A stretch of DNA of 64,000 bases from SIAF01 sp046152955 (GCA_046152955.1 JBJXGA010000270.1:3596-67595); one strand, 5' to 3'. Numbered from the stretch's first letter, positions 18,738 through 27,852 are shown. Made by a program: numbers and translations. Notes: generated by a model from the letters alone, not told the origin.

Positions 18738-19174
18738 GAACAGACCGATCCGTCCTGCGTCCTATATGTCCGCCGACGAAGTGGAGAATGAATCATTCCC
18801 GCAGATCGGAGAATGCGATCATTTCGTCGGAAACGGGGGATTATAGGGAGGTTGCCACAGATATTCTACCGTCCGGTCCGAGTCTGGCGGTTTGTTCCTG
18901 GGGGGTTGCGCGAAAGTCATTCGATCGCAGCGTGCCAAGGAGCTGGTGTTTGTCGAAACGCACAGCCTGGCACCAGGCCACCCAGAAAAAGGCCATACTA
19001 CAGGAGATCACCAATGGGCGCGGCAGGCAACGTCCGCACAAGAACGTCCGGAGAACCAGACAGACCGCGAGCGCACCGGGCGAACGCGAGCCAAATTCCA
19101 TCGCGTGCGACAGTCTCCTCAAGTCAGCCTGAAAGGAAGAATTTCGAACACCCCATCAACCGGCGATCCGCAGA
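18738..19174. other. Intergenic region upstream of the SNF2 gene and downstream of csrA
   Basis: Both flanking genes are on the minus strand, so this holds the csrA 3' end and the SNF2 promoter. Short ORFs on both strands show no recognisable protein. No hairpin or RNA gene was evident. Confidence 0.45.
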
Positions 19175-19381
19175 TCACGCTTCAGCAGGCGAGACTTTTG
19201 GTGGCTCCAGTCTCGCCTGTTCGGTGTGAATGGCGGCATGCACCTCACTGCGGTGGACGGGAACCTCTTTGGGCGCCTCAATCCCCAGGCGCACTTTGTC
19301 CCCCTTGATTTCCACCACCGTGACGACAATCGTATCGTCAATGATGATGCTCTCGTTCTTCTTACGCGAAAGAACTAACAT
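19175..19381 (-). CDS. csrA: Carbon storage regulator CsrA
   Basis: 68 residues. A small dimeric RNA-binding protein that represses or stabilises mRNAs by binding GGA motifs near ribosome sites. The typical beginning MLVLSRKKNESIIIDDTIVV and the core GDKVRLGIEAPKEVPVHR, including the conserved GxxxxRLGIxAPxxxxxxR pattern, are intact. Length is typical. No fliW or flagellar gene is nearby. It stands alone on the minus strand. Confidence 0.97.
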   Translation of the reverse strand: MLVLSRKKNESIIIDDTIVVTVVEIKGDKVRLGIEAPKEVPVHRSEVHAAIHTEQARLEPPKVSPAEA

Positions 19382-19611
19382 TGCCTACTGCTCTCTCCAA
19401 CGGCATCAAGAACTCCGCGCTCTAAAGCACAGGAAGCAACCCACGTTGCAGTCGTTCAGCGACTCAACAGTTCCCAAGCGTCTCACGGAATTCTTCAAGG
19501 CGTAGTGGAAACCACTACTTCATAAGATTTTAGATCACGAAATCCAGGGGGTCAAGGGGATGCGCGGCTGAAATCAGCGGGGCTGCATCGGACGACGCTC
19601 CTCAGACGCTG
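19382..19611. other. csrA upstream region
   Basis: The stretch upstream of csrA (minus strand) has lower GC content than surrounding genes and no recognisable gene. A csrA promoter is expected here, but none could be picked confidently. Confidence 0.4.
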
Positions 19612-19869
19612 CTACAACCGGATCCGTTCCTTCCGGTTGAGTTCTGGCAATTTCCACGCAACTTGTTCCTGAACAACAAGTTGCAACATGCGATCGGCTC
19701 CCGCATCCGACTCAGATATGCCAGTCTGCGCATTCTTGCCAAACCACCAAATGTTTTCGCCGAGAATTTCCTTCGCTCGGCTGCTTGCTCTCTGCAATCG
19801 ATGGCAGTCCCCCGCCCGGGATTGGCGACGGACCTCTCCACCCATTTCTTGGAGACAATCCAAGGTCAT
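19612..19869 (-). CDS. Hypothetical 85-residue ORF coupled to the lptB gene
   Basis: Its ATG overlaps the TGA of the upstream ABC transporter gene (ATGA at 19869-19866), an arrangement typical of coupled genes. The protein has no family I recognise. The second half (AKEILGENIWWFGKNAQT, then MLQLVVQEQVAWKLPELN) is protein-like; the first 35 residues are less so. Third-position GC is lower than in neighbours. It could be a real small gene or a chance ORF. Confidence 0.3.
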   Translation of the reverse strand: MTLDCLQEMGGEVRRQSRAGDCHRLQRASSRAKEILGENIWWFGKNAQTGISESDAGADRMLQLVVQEQVAWKLPELNRKERIRL

Positions 19870-20639
19870 GCCGCATAGGGGGGGGCTTCCCCCGGACCAC
19901 TGATCATGTCCCCGGTGTGGTAGCTGCGTTTGCCGAAATACGCGCGCTGCGCCCCCTCGTTGTTCAACACCGTCTCCGAATCTCCGGAAACGAGCACCCG
20001 CCCGGCGCAGATAATGTAGTTCCGGTCGGTGATCGTCAGCGTTTCCATTTCGCGGTGATCGGTGAGCAGGATCGCAATCCCGCTGTTCCTGAGACCGCGA
20101 ATGATCTCCTGAATCCCCTGAATCGTCACGGGGTCGATCCCGGTGAACGGTTCGTCGAGCAGAATCAGCTTGGGCTGGCTCGCCAGACAGCGGGCGATCT
20201 CCAATCGCCGCCGCTCACCTCCCGAGAGAGTCGAGGCGATCGCTCTGGATAACTTCGACAGCCCGAATTGCTCCAACAGGGCGGCGGTGGTGCGTCGGCG
20301 TTCCTGTCGCCCCACGTGGAGCATCTCCAGGATCGCCAGGATATTCTCCTCGACCGACAGTTTGACAAAGACGCTCGATTCCTGTGCCAGATAGCCCATG
20401 CCGCGGCGAGCCCGTTTGTACATCGGCCAGTCGGTGACGTCGGTCCCATCCAGAAGGACCTGTCCGGCGGTGGGAGCGATCATCCCGCAGGTCATGCGAA
20501 ACGAGGTGGTCTTACCCGCGCCATTCGGGCCCAGCAAACCAACAATCTCCCCCTGCTCAACGTGAAAACCGACGTCATTCACGACGGTCCGCCCGCCGTA
20601 TACTTTTTTCAAACCGACGCACTGTAAACGGGGTGGCAT
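19866..20639 (-). CDS. lptB: LPS-export-type ABC transporter ATP-binding protein (LptB family)
   Basis: 257 residues from ATG at 20639, with a near-perfect AAGGAGGA site; the frame runs 30 codons further up without one. All ABC motifs are present: Walker A GPNGAGKTTS, Q-loop YLAQESSVF, signature LSGGERRRLEIARCLA, Walker B ILLDEPFTGIDP and the H-loop LTDHREME. Sequence is closest to LptB (YLAQESSVFVKLSVEENI), the ATPase that drives lipopolysaccharide transport to the outer membrane. The membrane partners LptF and LptG are not in the window. It lies downstream of two signal peptidase genes on the same strand. Confidence 0.9.
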   Translation of the reverse strand: MPPRLQCVGLKKVYGGRTVVNDVGFHVEQGEIVGLLGPNGAGKTTSFRMTCGMIAPTAGQVLLDGTDVTDWPMYKRARRGMGYLAQESSVFVKLSVEENILAILEMLHVGRQERRRTTAALLEQFGLSKLSRAIASTLSGGERRRLEIARCLASQPKLILLDEPFTGIDPVTIQGIQEIIRGLRNSGIAILLTDHREMETLTITDRNYIICAGRVLVSGDSETVLNNEGAQRAYFGKRSYHTGDMISGPGEAPPYAA

Positions 20640-20724
20640 GCCGGATCCTCCTTGATCGGGTGCGGTGGAATCGGGTCTTTCATTCAGCGTCAGGAGTCCG
20701 CGCCGTCTTCGCCGATGGGCCATT

Positions 20725-20768
20725 GCCATTGGGAGAGACCGTCGGCGCCATTGGGAGAAACCGTCGGC
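20725..20768. repeat. Tandem 22-bp duplication upstream of lptB
   Basis: GCCATTGGGAGAGACCGTCG-GC at 20725-20746 is followed directly by a second copy at 20747-20768 with one G-to-A change. It lies in the 155-base gap between the lepB copy and the lptB start, in the lptB leader. Confidence 0.85.
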
Positions 20769-20794
20769 GGAGTCAAGTCATGGAATTCTGGAAC

Positions 20795-22597
20795 TCATCG
20801 GATGCGCTGCATCCGGCCCACTTGCGGGTAGAACGGAGCGCTCATTTTAGGAATCGGAACGTCCTCTTCATCGGCGTCTTTCAGCCGTTCATGATATTTG
20901 CCCAGAGCGAAACCGCGCCCGTCATTGAGAAACGGCACGCCATGCGGCCAGTAGATGAAGAAGGCGCGGCCGATCAACAGTCGCCGCGGAACGGCGAATG
21001 ACTGATTCCACAGGCGGCTGTCGTTGCTCCGCGGGCTATTGTCCCCGAGCATCAGGAACTGGTCTTCCTGATCGTCGTCGGAATCGAGCAGGCGATACGG
21101 ATGCGCCCGATCCCCCCGGCCATTCATCGGTTGCTCATCCAGATAAAACACATCGCGCTCGATCTTCAGATGCGACACGCGCAGCCGGGCGCCGATGGCG
21201 GCGATTCCCACGGGCGAACGATCGGCCTCGGTCGGGTCGACCGGTTGGCGAGGGGGCTCGTACTTGGAGTTCTCTTCGAATTCCAGGGTTTTGACCAGCG
21301 TCCCCCCGACCCAGACGCAGAGCCGATCGTCGACGTTGGCAAAGCAGACTTCGGACTTCCCCCCCGACTTGAGTTGGGTGTCAAACGGTTCGCCAGCCGG
21401 CGGAAACGGCTCGTCGTCCTGTCCTTGCTCAGTCCGATAGGTCAATTGGCCCCGCCCGGTGGCCAAATCGAACTGGCAGCGATACCGCCGGTCCCCTTCG
21501 ACCAATTCCAGCAGCAACGTTCCCTGCGGCGAGAGCACTTCCACCGTGGTGGTGAGCGTCAAATCTCCGACCCAATGCGTCCCATATTCGTTGGGTTTGA
21601 GCGCCGCCCCGCGCCCCCGCGCGTCCTGCACCGAAATGCGGGCGTTGTAGGCGTAATAGTCCAAGATTTCCTGCGGTTGAGGTGGCTGTCTGATCTGCGG
21701 CTTCGCTCCGCGCGGCGGATCTTTGATTGCTTCCCAGTCGGAGGCGTGCGGCACATAGTGCGTGTAGCGGAGCCACGCTTCCCGCTCGGGATCGTCGGGA
21801 GAGGGATCGATGCGAAAAGCGCGCGCCGCGGGATCGGGGGACCAGGCCGAGTCCCCTTGCGGCGACCACGCTTCGGGCCATCCCGCCTCCAGCAGGCGCG
21901 TCGCGGGATGGTCGTTGTCATGCACCAGCATCTGCAACAACCGCTGTTTATCGGGGGGCTTGCGGGCGGTGCGGTACACGCCAAGAGAATCTAAAGGACG
22001 CACCTTGACGTCCCCCCCTTCGAGTCGCACCTCTTCTCCAGGCAACCCGATCAGCCGCTTGATGTAGTTGGTCTTGGCTCCTTCAGGAAACTTGAAGACG
22101 ACGACGTCAAACCGTTCGGGGTTGCCGAACTCGTAGGGGAATTTGTTGACCAGAATCCGGTCGCCAGCGAAAATCTCGCGGTCGAGCAGGTTGTTCGGAA
22201 ACCGGCAGTTGGCATTGGCGCAGATGCCGAATTTCGATCGATTATGGGAGACGATGTAACCTTCGCGGACTTCCGGATCATTCGAGGTGCCGGTGCTGGC
22301 GCCGACGGCGAACCGCGTCCCGCACTCTTCGCAATAAATATCGCGGTGTTGCCCAAACAGTGTGGGAGCCATCGATCCGGTCGGAATCACGAACGCTTCC
22401 GCTTCAAACGTCCGAAATAGGAACGCCAGGACGAACGCCACAACGACCGACTCCACCGTTTCGCGCCAGCTATCAACGCGCGGAGGAGCAGGGGGCTTTG
22501 GCGCCCCGGAAGATGCCGACCCTGACGGACCGCGGGGCGAGGGCTCTGCCGGAGCATCGGGTTTGGAATTTCGGGAGCGCGTGTTCGTTTCAGCCAT
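20795..22597 (-). CDS. lepB: Signal peptidase I, large form with inserted domains
   Basis: 600 residues, nearly twice the usual length. One membrane segment (about 46-62, SVVVAFVLAFLFRTF) precedes the catalytic serine (Ser75 in PTGSMAP). A zinc-ribbon-like insert follows (Cys pairs at 89/92 and 126/131), then the catalytic lysine (Lys180 in IKRLIGLPGE). A second insert of about 300 residues, partly beta-rich and lectin-like, precedes LMLGDNSPRSNDSR, the conserved box near the end. S26A peptidases cleave signal peptides on the outer face of the membrane. It is followed by lptB and preceded by a second lepB on the same strand. Confidence 0.92.
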   Translation of the reverse strand: MAETNTRSRNSKPDAPAEPSPRGPSGSASSGAPKPPAPPRVDSWRETVESVVVAFVLAFLFRTFEAEAFVIPTGSMAPTLFGQHRDIYCEECGTRFAVGASTGTSNDPEVREGYIVSHNRSKFGICANANCRFPNNLLDREIFAGDRILVNKFPYEFGNPERFDVVVFKFPEGAKTNYIKRLIGLPGEEVRLEGGDVKVRPLDSLGVYRTARKPPDKQRLLQMLVHDNDHPATRLLEAGWPEAWSPQGDSAWSPDPAARAFRIDPSPDDPEREAWLRYTHYVPHASDWEAIKDPPRGAKPQIRQPPQPQEILDYYAYNARISVQDARGRGAALKPNEYGTHWVGDLTLTTTVEVLSPQGTLLLELVEGDRRYRCQFDLATGRGQLTYRTEQGQDDEPFPPAGEPFDTQLKSGGKSEVCFANVDDRLCVWVGGTLVKTLEFEENSKYEPPRQPVDPTEADRSPVGIAAIGARLRVSHLKIERDVFYLDEQPMNGRGDRAHPYRLLDSDDDQEDQFLMLGDNSPRSNDSRLWNQSFAVPRRLLIGRAFFIYWPHGVPFLNDGRGFALGKYHERLKDADEEDVPIPKMSAPFYPQVGRMQRIR

Positions 22598-22640
22598 GGG
22601 ACATCAGGGAACGCTCGGCAATTTGAGGGACTCGCGGTCG

Positions 22641-22680
22641 CGATAATGACACGGAGTCAACGATAATGACACGGAGTCAA
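22641..22680. repeat. Perfect tandem 20-bp repeat between the two lepB genes
   Basis: Two identical adjacent copies (22641-22660 and 22661-22680) of a unit beginning CGATAATGAC and ending ACGGAGTCAA. It lies in the 118-base spacer, in the leader of the downstream lepB. No protein-coding frame explains it. Confidence 0.95.
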
Positions 22681-22715
22681 CGGGCCATGAAACCGGTTGG
22701 ATCAGTCGGTTCGGA

Positions 22716-24335
22716 TCATTGAACATAGCGAATCCGGGTGATTTCGGGAATGCGGATCTCGGTCTGCCAGCTCCCCCAGCCGATTCGAGACCGCCGGGAG
22801 GGAAGGTGGACCAGCAGCGGTTTTCCGAGAAACATTTCACCTCGCAGCGCAACACCGCCCGGCCAACTCCGGCTATCGCGTGAGATCGGGCTGTTGTCCC
22901 CCAACACAAAATACTCGTCGGAGCCCAGTCGCCACGCCGTCCGCGGTCCCCGCGTGGAACCCCCCGGCGTGTAGTACACGTCCCGGAACAATCGCAGCCG
23001 ATCCACCGCGACCGCCTGTCCTCGGGATCCCAGTCGGACCGGAATCCAGGGAGTGGAACCGCGAGGACGGTCGGATTCGTAGCTCCAAGGTTCGCACAGC
23101 AATCGGCCATCCACAGCCACCAGCGCCTGGTGGTCCATCAATGAAACTTCGACGCGTGCGCCGGCCGCCAGGGAACCGGGAGCGATTTGTGCCGTTCTCA
23201 CTGTGGTCTGGGTTCCGACATCAATCAGCCGGACCTGCCCCTGGGCGAAATCCCAGAGGCACTGCATCGTTGCCGTTCCATCCGAGATTTCGATGAGGAA
23301 CTCCCCCGCGGGAGAGCGGACGGTGACCTGCCCTTCAACCATCAGGTCGCGGACTTCGTAATCTCCTCCTCCCTGGTCTCCGCGATTGTACCCATACTGA
23401 TCGGTGACCGGCGCCAGGTGAGACGTCTGGTCCAACTCGCGGATCGCCTGAAGAAACCGCGGATCATCGCTGCCATCCAGCAGCCGATCCCGGAGGCTGT
23501 CGGAAAGTACTCCCCGGCAGATGAGCGACCTCGACTTGGACTCAAAACTCAACGGATCGGAGGAGTCGGGCTGGGGGATTTCCGCGGGCCATTCCTCCAG
23601 GGGAACGGACGTTCGGTGCTGCCCGCCAGACCGAATCCAATGCCGATACGCCACCCAGGCGAGGCCCGACGCATCGTCCCGCGACGTATCGAACTTCGAC
23701 GGATTGAATTCGAAACCGTCATCCATAGCACTCCACCCGCGGTCCGGTTCGGTGGGAATCCACCGCGGTTGCCACTCGGGATCGTCCGCCGCCGGACGGA
23801 ACGAATTGTCGTAGACCAAAATCCGCATGCCACGCTGGGCGGCGTACGGTTTCGGTTGAATCACCCCATTCACATAGAGATCCCCGTGCCGGAGTTCCAC
23901 GGTTTCCCCCGGAAGTCCGATCAGCCGTTTGACGTAGGTTTGGCGCAATCGGCTGGGATTGCGAAACACGACCACTTCCCAGCGACGGGGAGCGCGATAA
24001 TCAAATGCTCCGCGATCGACGAGCAAGTGGTCCCCGTCATGCTGTAACCCCTCTTCGATCGCCAGCCCCGATCGACCGCAGTTGGGGCAGGCTGCGCGCA
24101 ACCCGTTGCGGCTCCCTTCGACGGCAAAAGAATACCCGCAATCGGGACATTGCTCCTGCCAATGGACTCCGACCAGGCAGGGGGCCATCGAACCGGTTTC
24201 AATCAGGTAGCCCCGCGCCAGGAACGTCCGGAACAATGTCACCAACACTGCCAGACTGATCAACAGTTCGACCACCAGACGCGCGGGAGAGCCGCGACGG
24301 CCAGGAGCGGTTGGGTGGTCGGGCGGGGAGGGCAT
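22716..24335 (-). CDS. lepB: Second signal peptidase I, large form with zinc ribbon
   Basis: 539 residues. N-terminal membrane helix (about 20-38), catalytic Ser49 in ETGSMAP, a clear zinc ribbon (CPDC at 63-66 and CPNC at 83-86), catalytic Lys136 in VKRLIGLPGE, a long beta-rich insert, and the terminal FVLGDNSPISRDSR box. It is the paralogue of the gene immediately downstream and shares its architecture. The pair may have arisen by tandem duplication followed by divergence. Both active sites look intact; division of labour is unknown. Confidence 0.92.
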   Translation of the reverse strand: MPSPPDHPTAPGRRGSPARLVVELLISLAVLVTLFRTFLARGYLIETGSMAPCLVGVHWQEQCPDCGYSFAVEGSRNGLRAACPNCGRSGLAIEEGLQHDGDHLLVDRGAFDYRAPRRWEVVVFRNPSRLRQTYVKRLIGLPGETVELRHGDLYVNGVIQPKPYAAQRGMRILVYDNSFRPAADDPEWQPRWIPTEPDRGWSAMDDGFEFNPSKFDTSRDDASGLAWVAYRHWIRSGGQHRTSVPLEEWPAEIPQPDSSDPLSFESKSRSLICRGVLSDSLRDRLLDGSDDPRFLQAIRELDQTSHLAPVTDQYGYNRGDQGGGDYEVRDLMVEGQVTVRSPAGEFLIEISDGTATMQCLWDFAQGQVRLIDVGTQTTVRTAQIAPGSLAAGARVEVSLMDHQALVAVDGRLLCEPWSYESDRPRGSTPWIPVRLGSRGQAVAVDRLRLFRDVYYTPGGSTRGPRTAWRLGSDEYFVLGDNSPISRDSRSWPGGVALRGEMFLGKPLLVHLPSRRSRIGWGSWQTEIRIPEITRIRYVQ

Positions 24336-24703
24336 ATCCAGCGGCTTCGCCTTACGGAGACTGGCAGTTGAACCGGGATCAATCGCCGGAGGGATTCCAT
24401 CGCAGAGTCGTTTCCGCGATGCCAGTTGCCGCTGATGCTAGGCGAGAAGTCCAAACCGGGCAATCTCGAATACAATTCGCCCTCATCCGCCTTGCGCGGA
24501 TTGGTGAGCGAGACCGGCGCTGACGATCTGCCAAGAATTCGTGCGCGGTACAGGACTGAAAATACATGAAGTTGGTGCCAGAGTGGCCAACCGCGACACA
24601 GAATGGGGTGGCACCATGTCGCGCAGATTCCTGACTGGCCTCTGCATTGGAAATTGCACATCAGTATACATGTCCATGTCAAGTCAGCGGCGAGCGCCAG
24701 TCG

Positions 24704-24724
24704 CTGGATTCCTCAGAAATCCAG
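24704..24724. repeat. Small palindrome, distant copy of the 43-kb family
   Basis: CTGGATTCCT, one C, then AGAAATCCAG forms a 10-bp stem with one mismatch. The bases that follow (TTGGACTCCAACG, later ACTTCGTGCGC and GGCCGCGCTTG) resemble those after the copy at 43080-43100, so the repeat unit is longer than the hairpin. Confidence 0.75.
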
Positions 24725-24911
24725 AAGCGTTGGACTCCAACGGCAAAGGCGAGCGTCGCGACACGCCGTCTCTCCGTACGCAGTTCTGAGGCGGCAACAC
24801 TTCGTGCGCTTGAACTGGCCGCGCTTGACAGATCGGTGGGCGACGAGACCGGTAGCCTGATGACACGCTGGACTCGAGGTGGTGTGCCAACTGGGTGACC
24901 ATCTGGACGGC

Positions 24912-24976
24912 CACATCGTGGGTCACGTGCTGGGTCACCTGCTGGGTCACGTGGTGGGTCATGTGGTGGGCCATGT
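24912..24976. repeat. 12-base tandem repeat, about five units
   Basis: Units of the form GTGnTGGGTCAC follow one another (ATCGTGGGTCAC, GTGCTGGGTCAC, CTGCTGGGTCAC, GTGGTGGGTCAT, GTGGTGGGCCAT). Translation gives GHVx on the plus strand and HVTx on the minus strand. Two GGTCACGTCA units at 25057-25079 look related. Confidence 0.85.
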
Positions 24977-25246
24977 GTTCCGAACGCGGGGAGACTGCCG
25001 CAAACTGTGGAATCGTTGGGGTTTACGGATGTGCCAAGATGTCGGCAAGCGCTGGTGGGTCACGTCAACTGGTCACGTCATCTGGTTTCGCAAGAGTCGA
25101 TGAATCAATCCGCTGGTGGTCCGGTTTGCTGACCGGATTGAGGCGACCTGAGCCGAGCGGTATTATGATCGGGGAGCCACCCCCGGCCCGGTTGCCCCCC
25201 CCCTCATCCGCCATCTTCCTTCGCAGTCATTTCTGAGAGCGATCTC

Positions 25247-26011
25247 ATGCCCGTTCGCGAAAACAAAGCCAAGCAGAAACTGAAATCAGGCGGAACGATC
25301 TATTCCAGTTCGGTGCGGCTCCCGGAACCGGGGCTCTGCGAGCTTTTGGGGTATGCCGGGTTTGATTTCGTCCTGATCGACGGGGAGCATGGCGCGGCGG
25401 ATGCCGTTTCCATCGACCGGATGGTCCAGGGGTGCTTCGCCGGTAATACAGTTCCGGTCGTGCGGGTCTTGCGAAACGACGAGCCGGAAGCGGTGATGAA
25501 GGCGCTTGACCTGGGGGCACAGGGAGTGCTGATTCCGCACTGCCGAACGGCGGCAGACGCCCGGCGCTTGCAGCAGGCCGCCTGGTATCCCCCGCGGGGG
25601 AAGCGCGGATTTGGTCCCGGCCGCGGGGCGAAGTGGGGATCGATTCCCGCCGCCGAGTACCTGCAGACGATCGACGACACGCTCCTGCTGCTGGCATTGA
25701 TCGAAGAAGTCGAGGGAGTGGAGAATATTGAAGAGATCGCGCGTGTCGGATTGGACGTGTTATGGGTCGGAACCAGCGATCTGGCCGCCGATCTGGGAGT
25801 GCCGGGTGAGACCAGTCACCCCCGCGTTCTGGAAGCGGCAGCAAGGGTGCTGTCAGTCTGTCTGGAGCAGGGAGTCGCCTGCGGATTTCCAGCGCGCGAT
25901 TTGGAATCGAGCCGCTGGGCTCGGGACCAGGGCTACCGCGCCATCGGCTACGGCTGCGCCGAACAATACGTGATGCAGACGGCACGGAAGTTCCTGGAAC
26001 AGGTGGAATAG
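25247..26011 (+). CDS. HpcH/HpaI aldolase family protein
   Basis: 254 residues of the 2-keto-3-deoxy sugar acid/HpaI aldolase family, class II metal-dependent. Recognisable are GFDFVLIDGEHGAAD, VVRVLRNDEPEAVMKALDLG, GVLIPHCRTAADAR and LLLALIEEVEGVENIEEIA, with metal-ligand Glu and Asp in expected places (the DLGA region and VGTSDLAADLG). These enzymes cleave 2-keto-4-hydroxy acids to pyruvate or a related keto acid plus an aldehyde. The true substrate cannot be told from sequence. It is monocistronic, ending before a hairpin at 26083-26112. Confidence 0.9.
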   Translation: MPVRENKAKQKLKSGGTIYSSSVRLPEPGLCELLGYAGFDFVLIDGEHGAADAVSIDRMVQGCFAGNTVPVVRVLRNDEPEAVMKALDLGAQGVLIPHCRTAADARRLQQAAWYPPRGKRGFGPGRGAKWGSIPAAEYLQTIDDTLLLLALIEEVEGVENIEEIARVGLDVLWVGTSDLAADLGVPGETSHPRVLEAAARVLSVCLEQGVACGFPARDLESSRWARDQGYRAIGYGCAEQYVMQTARKFLEQVE

Positions 26012-26446
26012 GACGAGAACCAGAAAGGCTGCTTTTGATGGCGTGAACCGGGATCACTACTTTTCGGGATTGAACACCCAGAGCCCGCTCGGTTCCAATC
26101 GACCGAGCGGGCATTTGCGTTTGGGAGAAACTCCGGGGACAGTCATGCAGCCGGCCCGCAATGCCTTGAGCGACCGGTGCGACGGGACACTGCGTAGGGA
26201 CGGCTTTTCGAATTCCGGCGAGATGGTCCTGCAATGTCGGGGTCACCTCATCAAAGGAATAATCGATTGAGCGAAGAGCCAGATACGGACTCGGGGGCCA
26301 AAAAATGCGGCCCGCACGCGACTTCAACTTCGAGCGCTGCTATTCTCCTATGGTGAAGGCATTTGCGCACTGAAGTGGTCTGGGTGCCCGTGGATGTTCC
26401 ATCAATTGATTTTAGTTTTCTGATTCCATCTGCACACCGATTTCGC
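26012..26446. other. Intergenic region with a terminator hairpin
   Basis: 435 bases between two plus-strand genes. Apart from the hairpin at 26083-26112 nothing is recognisable. The frame of the downstream PQQ gene is open back to 26363, but a signal peptide begins at 26447, so the stretch before it is probably leader. Confidence 0.5.
26083..26112 (+). terminator. Stem-loop after the aldolase gene
   Basis: An 11-bp GC-rich stem (26083-26093 with 26102-26112) with an 8-base loop, followed by ATTTGCGTTT. The T-rich tail is interrupted, so strength is uncertain. Confidence 0.6.
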
Positions 26447-27766
26447 ATGCACCGATTCTTTTCCGCATTCTGGATGTTGAGTTTCCTGCTCCCCGCGGCG
26501 ATGGGGGTCGCTCGTGGCGAGGACTGGCCGGGATGGCGCGGGCCGCGCGGGGATGGAACCAGTCTCGATAAATCGCCGCCGGTGCGCTGGAACGGCGAAA
26601 CGGGGGAGAACATCGCCTGGAAAGTCGAAGTCCCTGGAGAAGGGCATGGTTCTCCAATCGTCTCGGGAGACCGCGTGTTCCTCGTCTCTTGCCGACTCGA
26701 CCGGGAAGAACGGGTGTTGCTCTGCTTCCGCCGCTCGACGGGGGAATTGCTCTGGGAACGAACCGTCGTCCACTCGCCGCTGGAAATCAAGCACCAGCTC
26801 AATAGTCACGCCTCCTCCACCCCGGCCACCGACGGGAAGCTGGTCTACGTGGCGTTCCTCGAGATCGACGGCTCGCAGGCCCCGGCGGGGAATGTGGGAA
26901 CAGCCCGTCCCCTGACCCCCGGCAAGATCGCCGTCGCAGCCTACACCCTGGAAGGAGAGCGCCGCTGGCTGGCCTACCCCGGCAGTTTTGCCAGCGTCCA
27001 CGGGTTCTGCACCAATCCGGTGTTGTTTGGCGACCTGGTGATCATCAATGGGGACCACGATGGCGATTCGTACACCGCGGCGCTCGACCGTCGGACCGGT
27101 GAAACCGTCTGGAAAACCCCTCGTGCCCACAAGACTCGCAGTTACGTCACTCCGCTCGTGCGGCACATCGACGGCCAGCCGCACCTGGTCTTTTCCGGCA
27201 GTAAACACATCGTCAGTCTCGACCCGCGGGACGGGACGCCGCACTGGACGATCGATGGCCCCACCGAACAGTTCGTCGCTTCGATGGTGTTTGACGGTCG
27301 GCATTACTACATGGCCGCAGGATTTCCGACGTACCACGTGATGGCGATCCGCCCGGACGGTCGGGGAGATGTCACGCAATCGCACGTCGCCTGGCATGTC
27401 ACCAACGTCAGTTGCTACGTTCCCTCTCCGGTGGTCATCGGCGACTACCTGCTCGTCGCCGACGATCGAGGGACCGCGAATTGCTTCGATACCGCCACCG
27501 GGCAACGGCATTGGCAGGTGCGGCTCGGATCGCATTACAGCGCCTCGCTGCTGGCAGCCGGAGGGCGAGGCTACTTCCTGGCAGATGATGGGGTTGCCAA
27601 ACTGGTGGAACCGGGGCCGGAGCTCCAGGTGATCGCTGAAAATCCGCTGGGGGAAGCCTGCTACTCCTCTCCCGCCTTGGCCGATGGACAACTGTTCGTT
27701 CGAGGAGAACGCCACTTGTTTTGCATCGGTGCGGCGTCCGATGCCGAAGCGCCTCAGTCCCGCTGA
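26447..27766 (+). CDS. Secreted PQQ-like beta-propeller protein
   Basis: 439 residues beginning with a signal peptide (MHRFFSAFWMLSFLLPAAMG, cleaved near VARG). An N-terminal DWPGWRGPRGDGTS is the hallmark of planctomycete PQQ-binding-like outer-membrane or periplasmic proteins. Repeating blades follow: STGELLWERTVVHSP, TGETVWKTPRAHKTRSYVTP, DPRDGTPHWTIDGPT, TATGQRHWQVRLGSHYSASLL. The W/Y-anchored propeller folds bind proteins or ligands and have no catalytic residues that can be assigned. It precedes the glycolate oxidase genes by 86 bases on the same strand, but a functional link is not evident. Confidence 0.9.
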   Translation: MHRFFSAFWMLSFLLPAAMGVARGEDWPGWRGPRGDGTSLDKSPPVRWNGETGENIAWKVEVPGEGHGSPIVSGDRVFLVSCRLDREERVLLCFRRSTGELLWERTVVHSPLEIKHQLNSHASSTPATDGKLVYVAFLEIDGSQAPAGNVGTARPLTPGKIAVAAYTLEGERRWLAYPGSFASVHGFCTNPVLFGDLVIINGDHDGDSYTAALDRRTGETVWKTPRAHKTRSYVTPLVRHIDGQPHLVFSGSKHIVSLDPRDGTPHWTIDGPTEQFVASMVFDGRHYYMAAGFPTYHVMAIRPDGRGDVTQSHVAWHVTNVSCYVPSPVVIGDYLLVADDRGTANCFDTATGQRHWQVRLGSHYSASLLAAGGRGYFLADDGVAKLVEPGPELQVIAENPLGEACYSSPALADGQLFVRGERHLFCIGAASDAEAPQSR

Positions 27767-27852
27767 TTCCCACCGTTCGCCGACCTCTGGCGACCTACCG
27801 ACCACGACGAATTCGCCTGCTCGACATTCCTCCGCTGATCACCCGACGTTCC

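Larger units (their letters stand above)
24336..25246. other. 911-base gene-free region with repeats
   Basis: Between the minus-strand lepB and the plus-strand aldolase. It holds one copy of a small palindrome family (24704-24724) and a run of 12-base tandem units (24912-24976). Overlapping ORFs on both strands are low-complexity translations of those units, or show no family. No tRNA or known RNA was found. Confidence 0.6.

Noticed and set aside
24571..24626. TGGTGCCAGAGTGGCC, resembling the start of a tRNA-Ser or tRNA-Leu, with a complementary TGGCACCA nearby.
   Set aside because: No T-loop GGTTCGA or anticodon stem fits, so a tRNA call is not supported.
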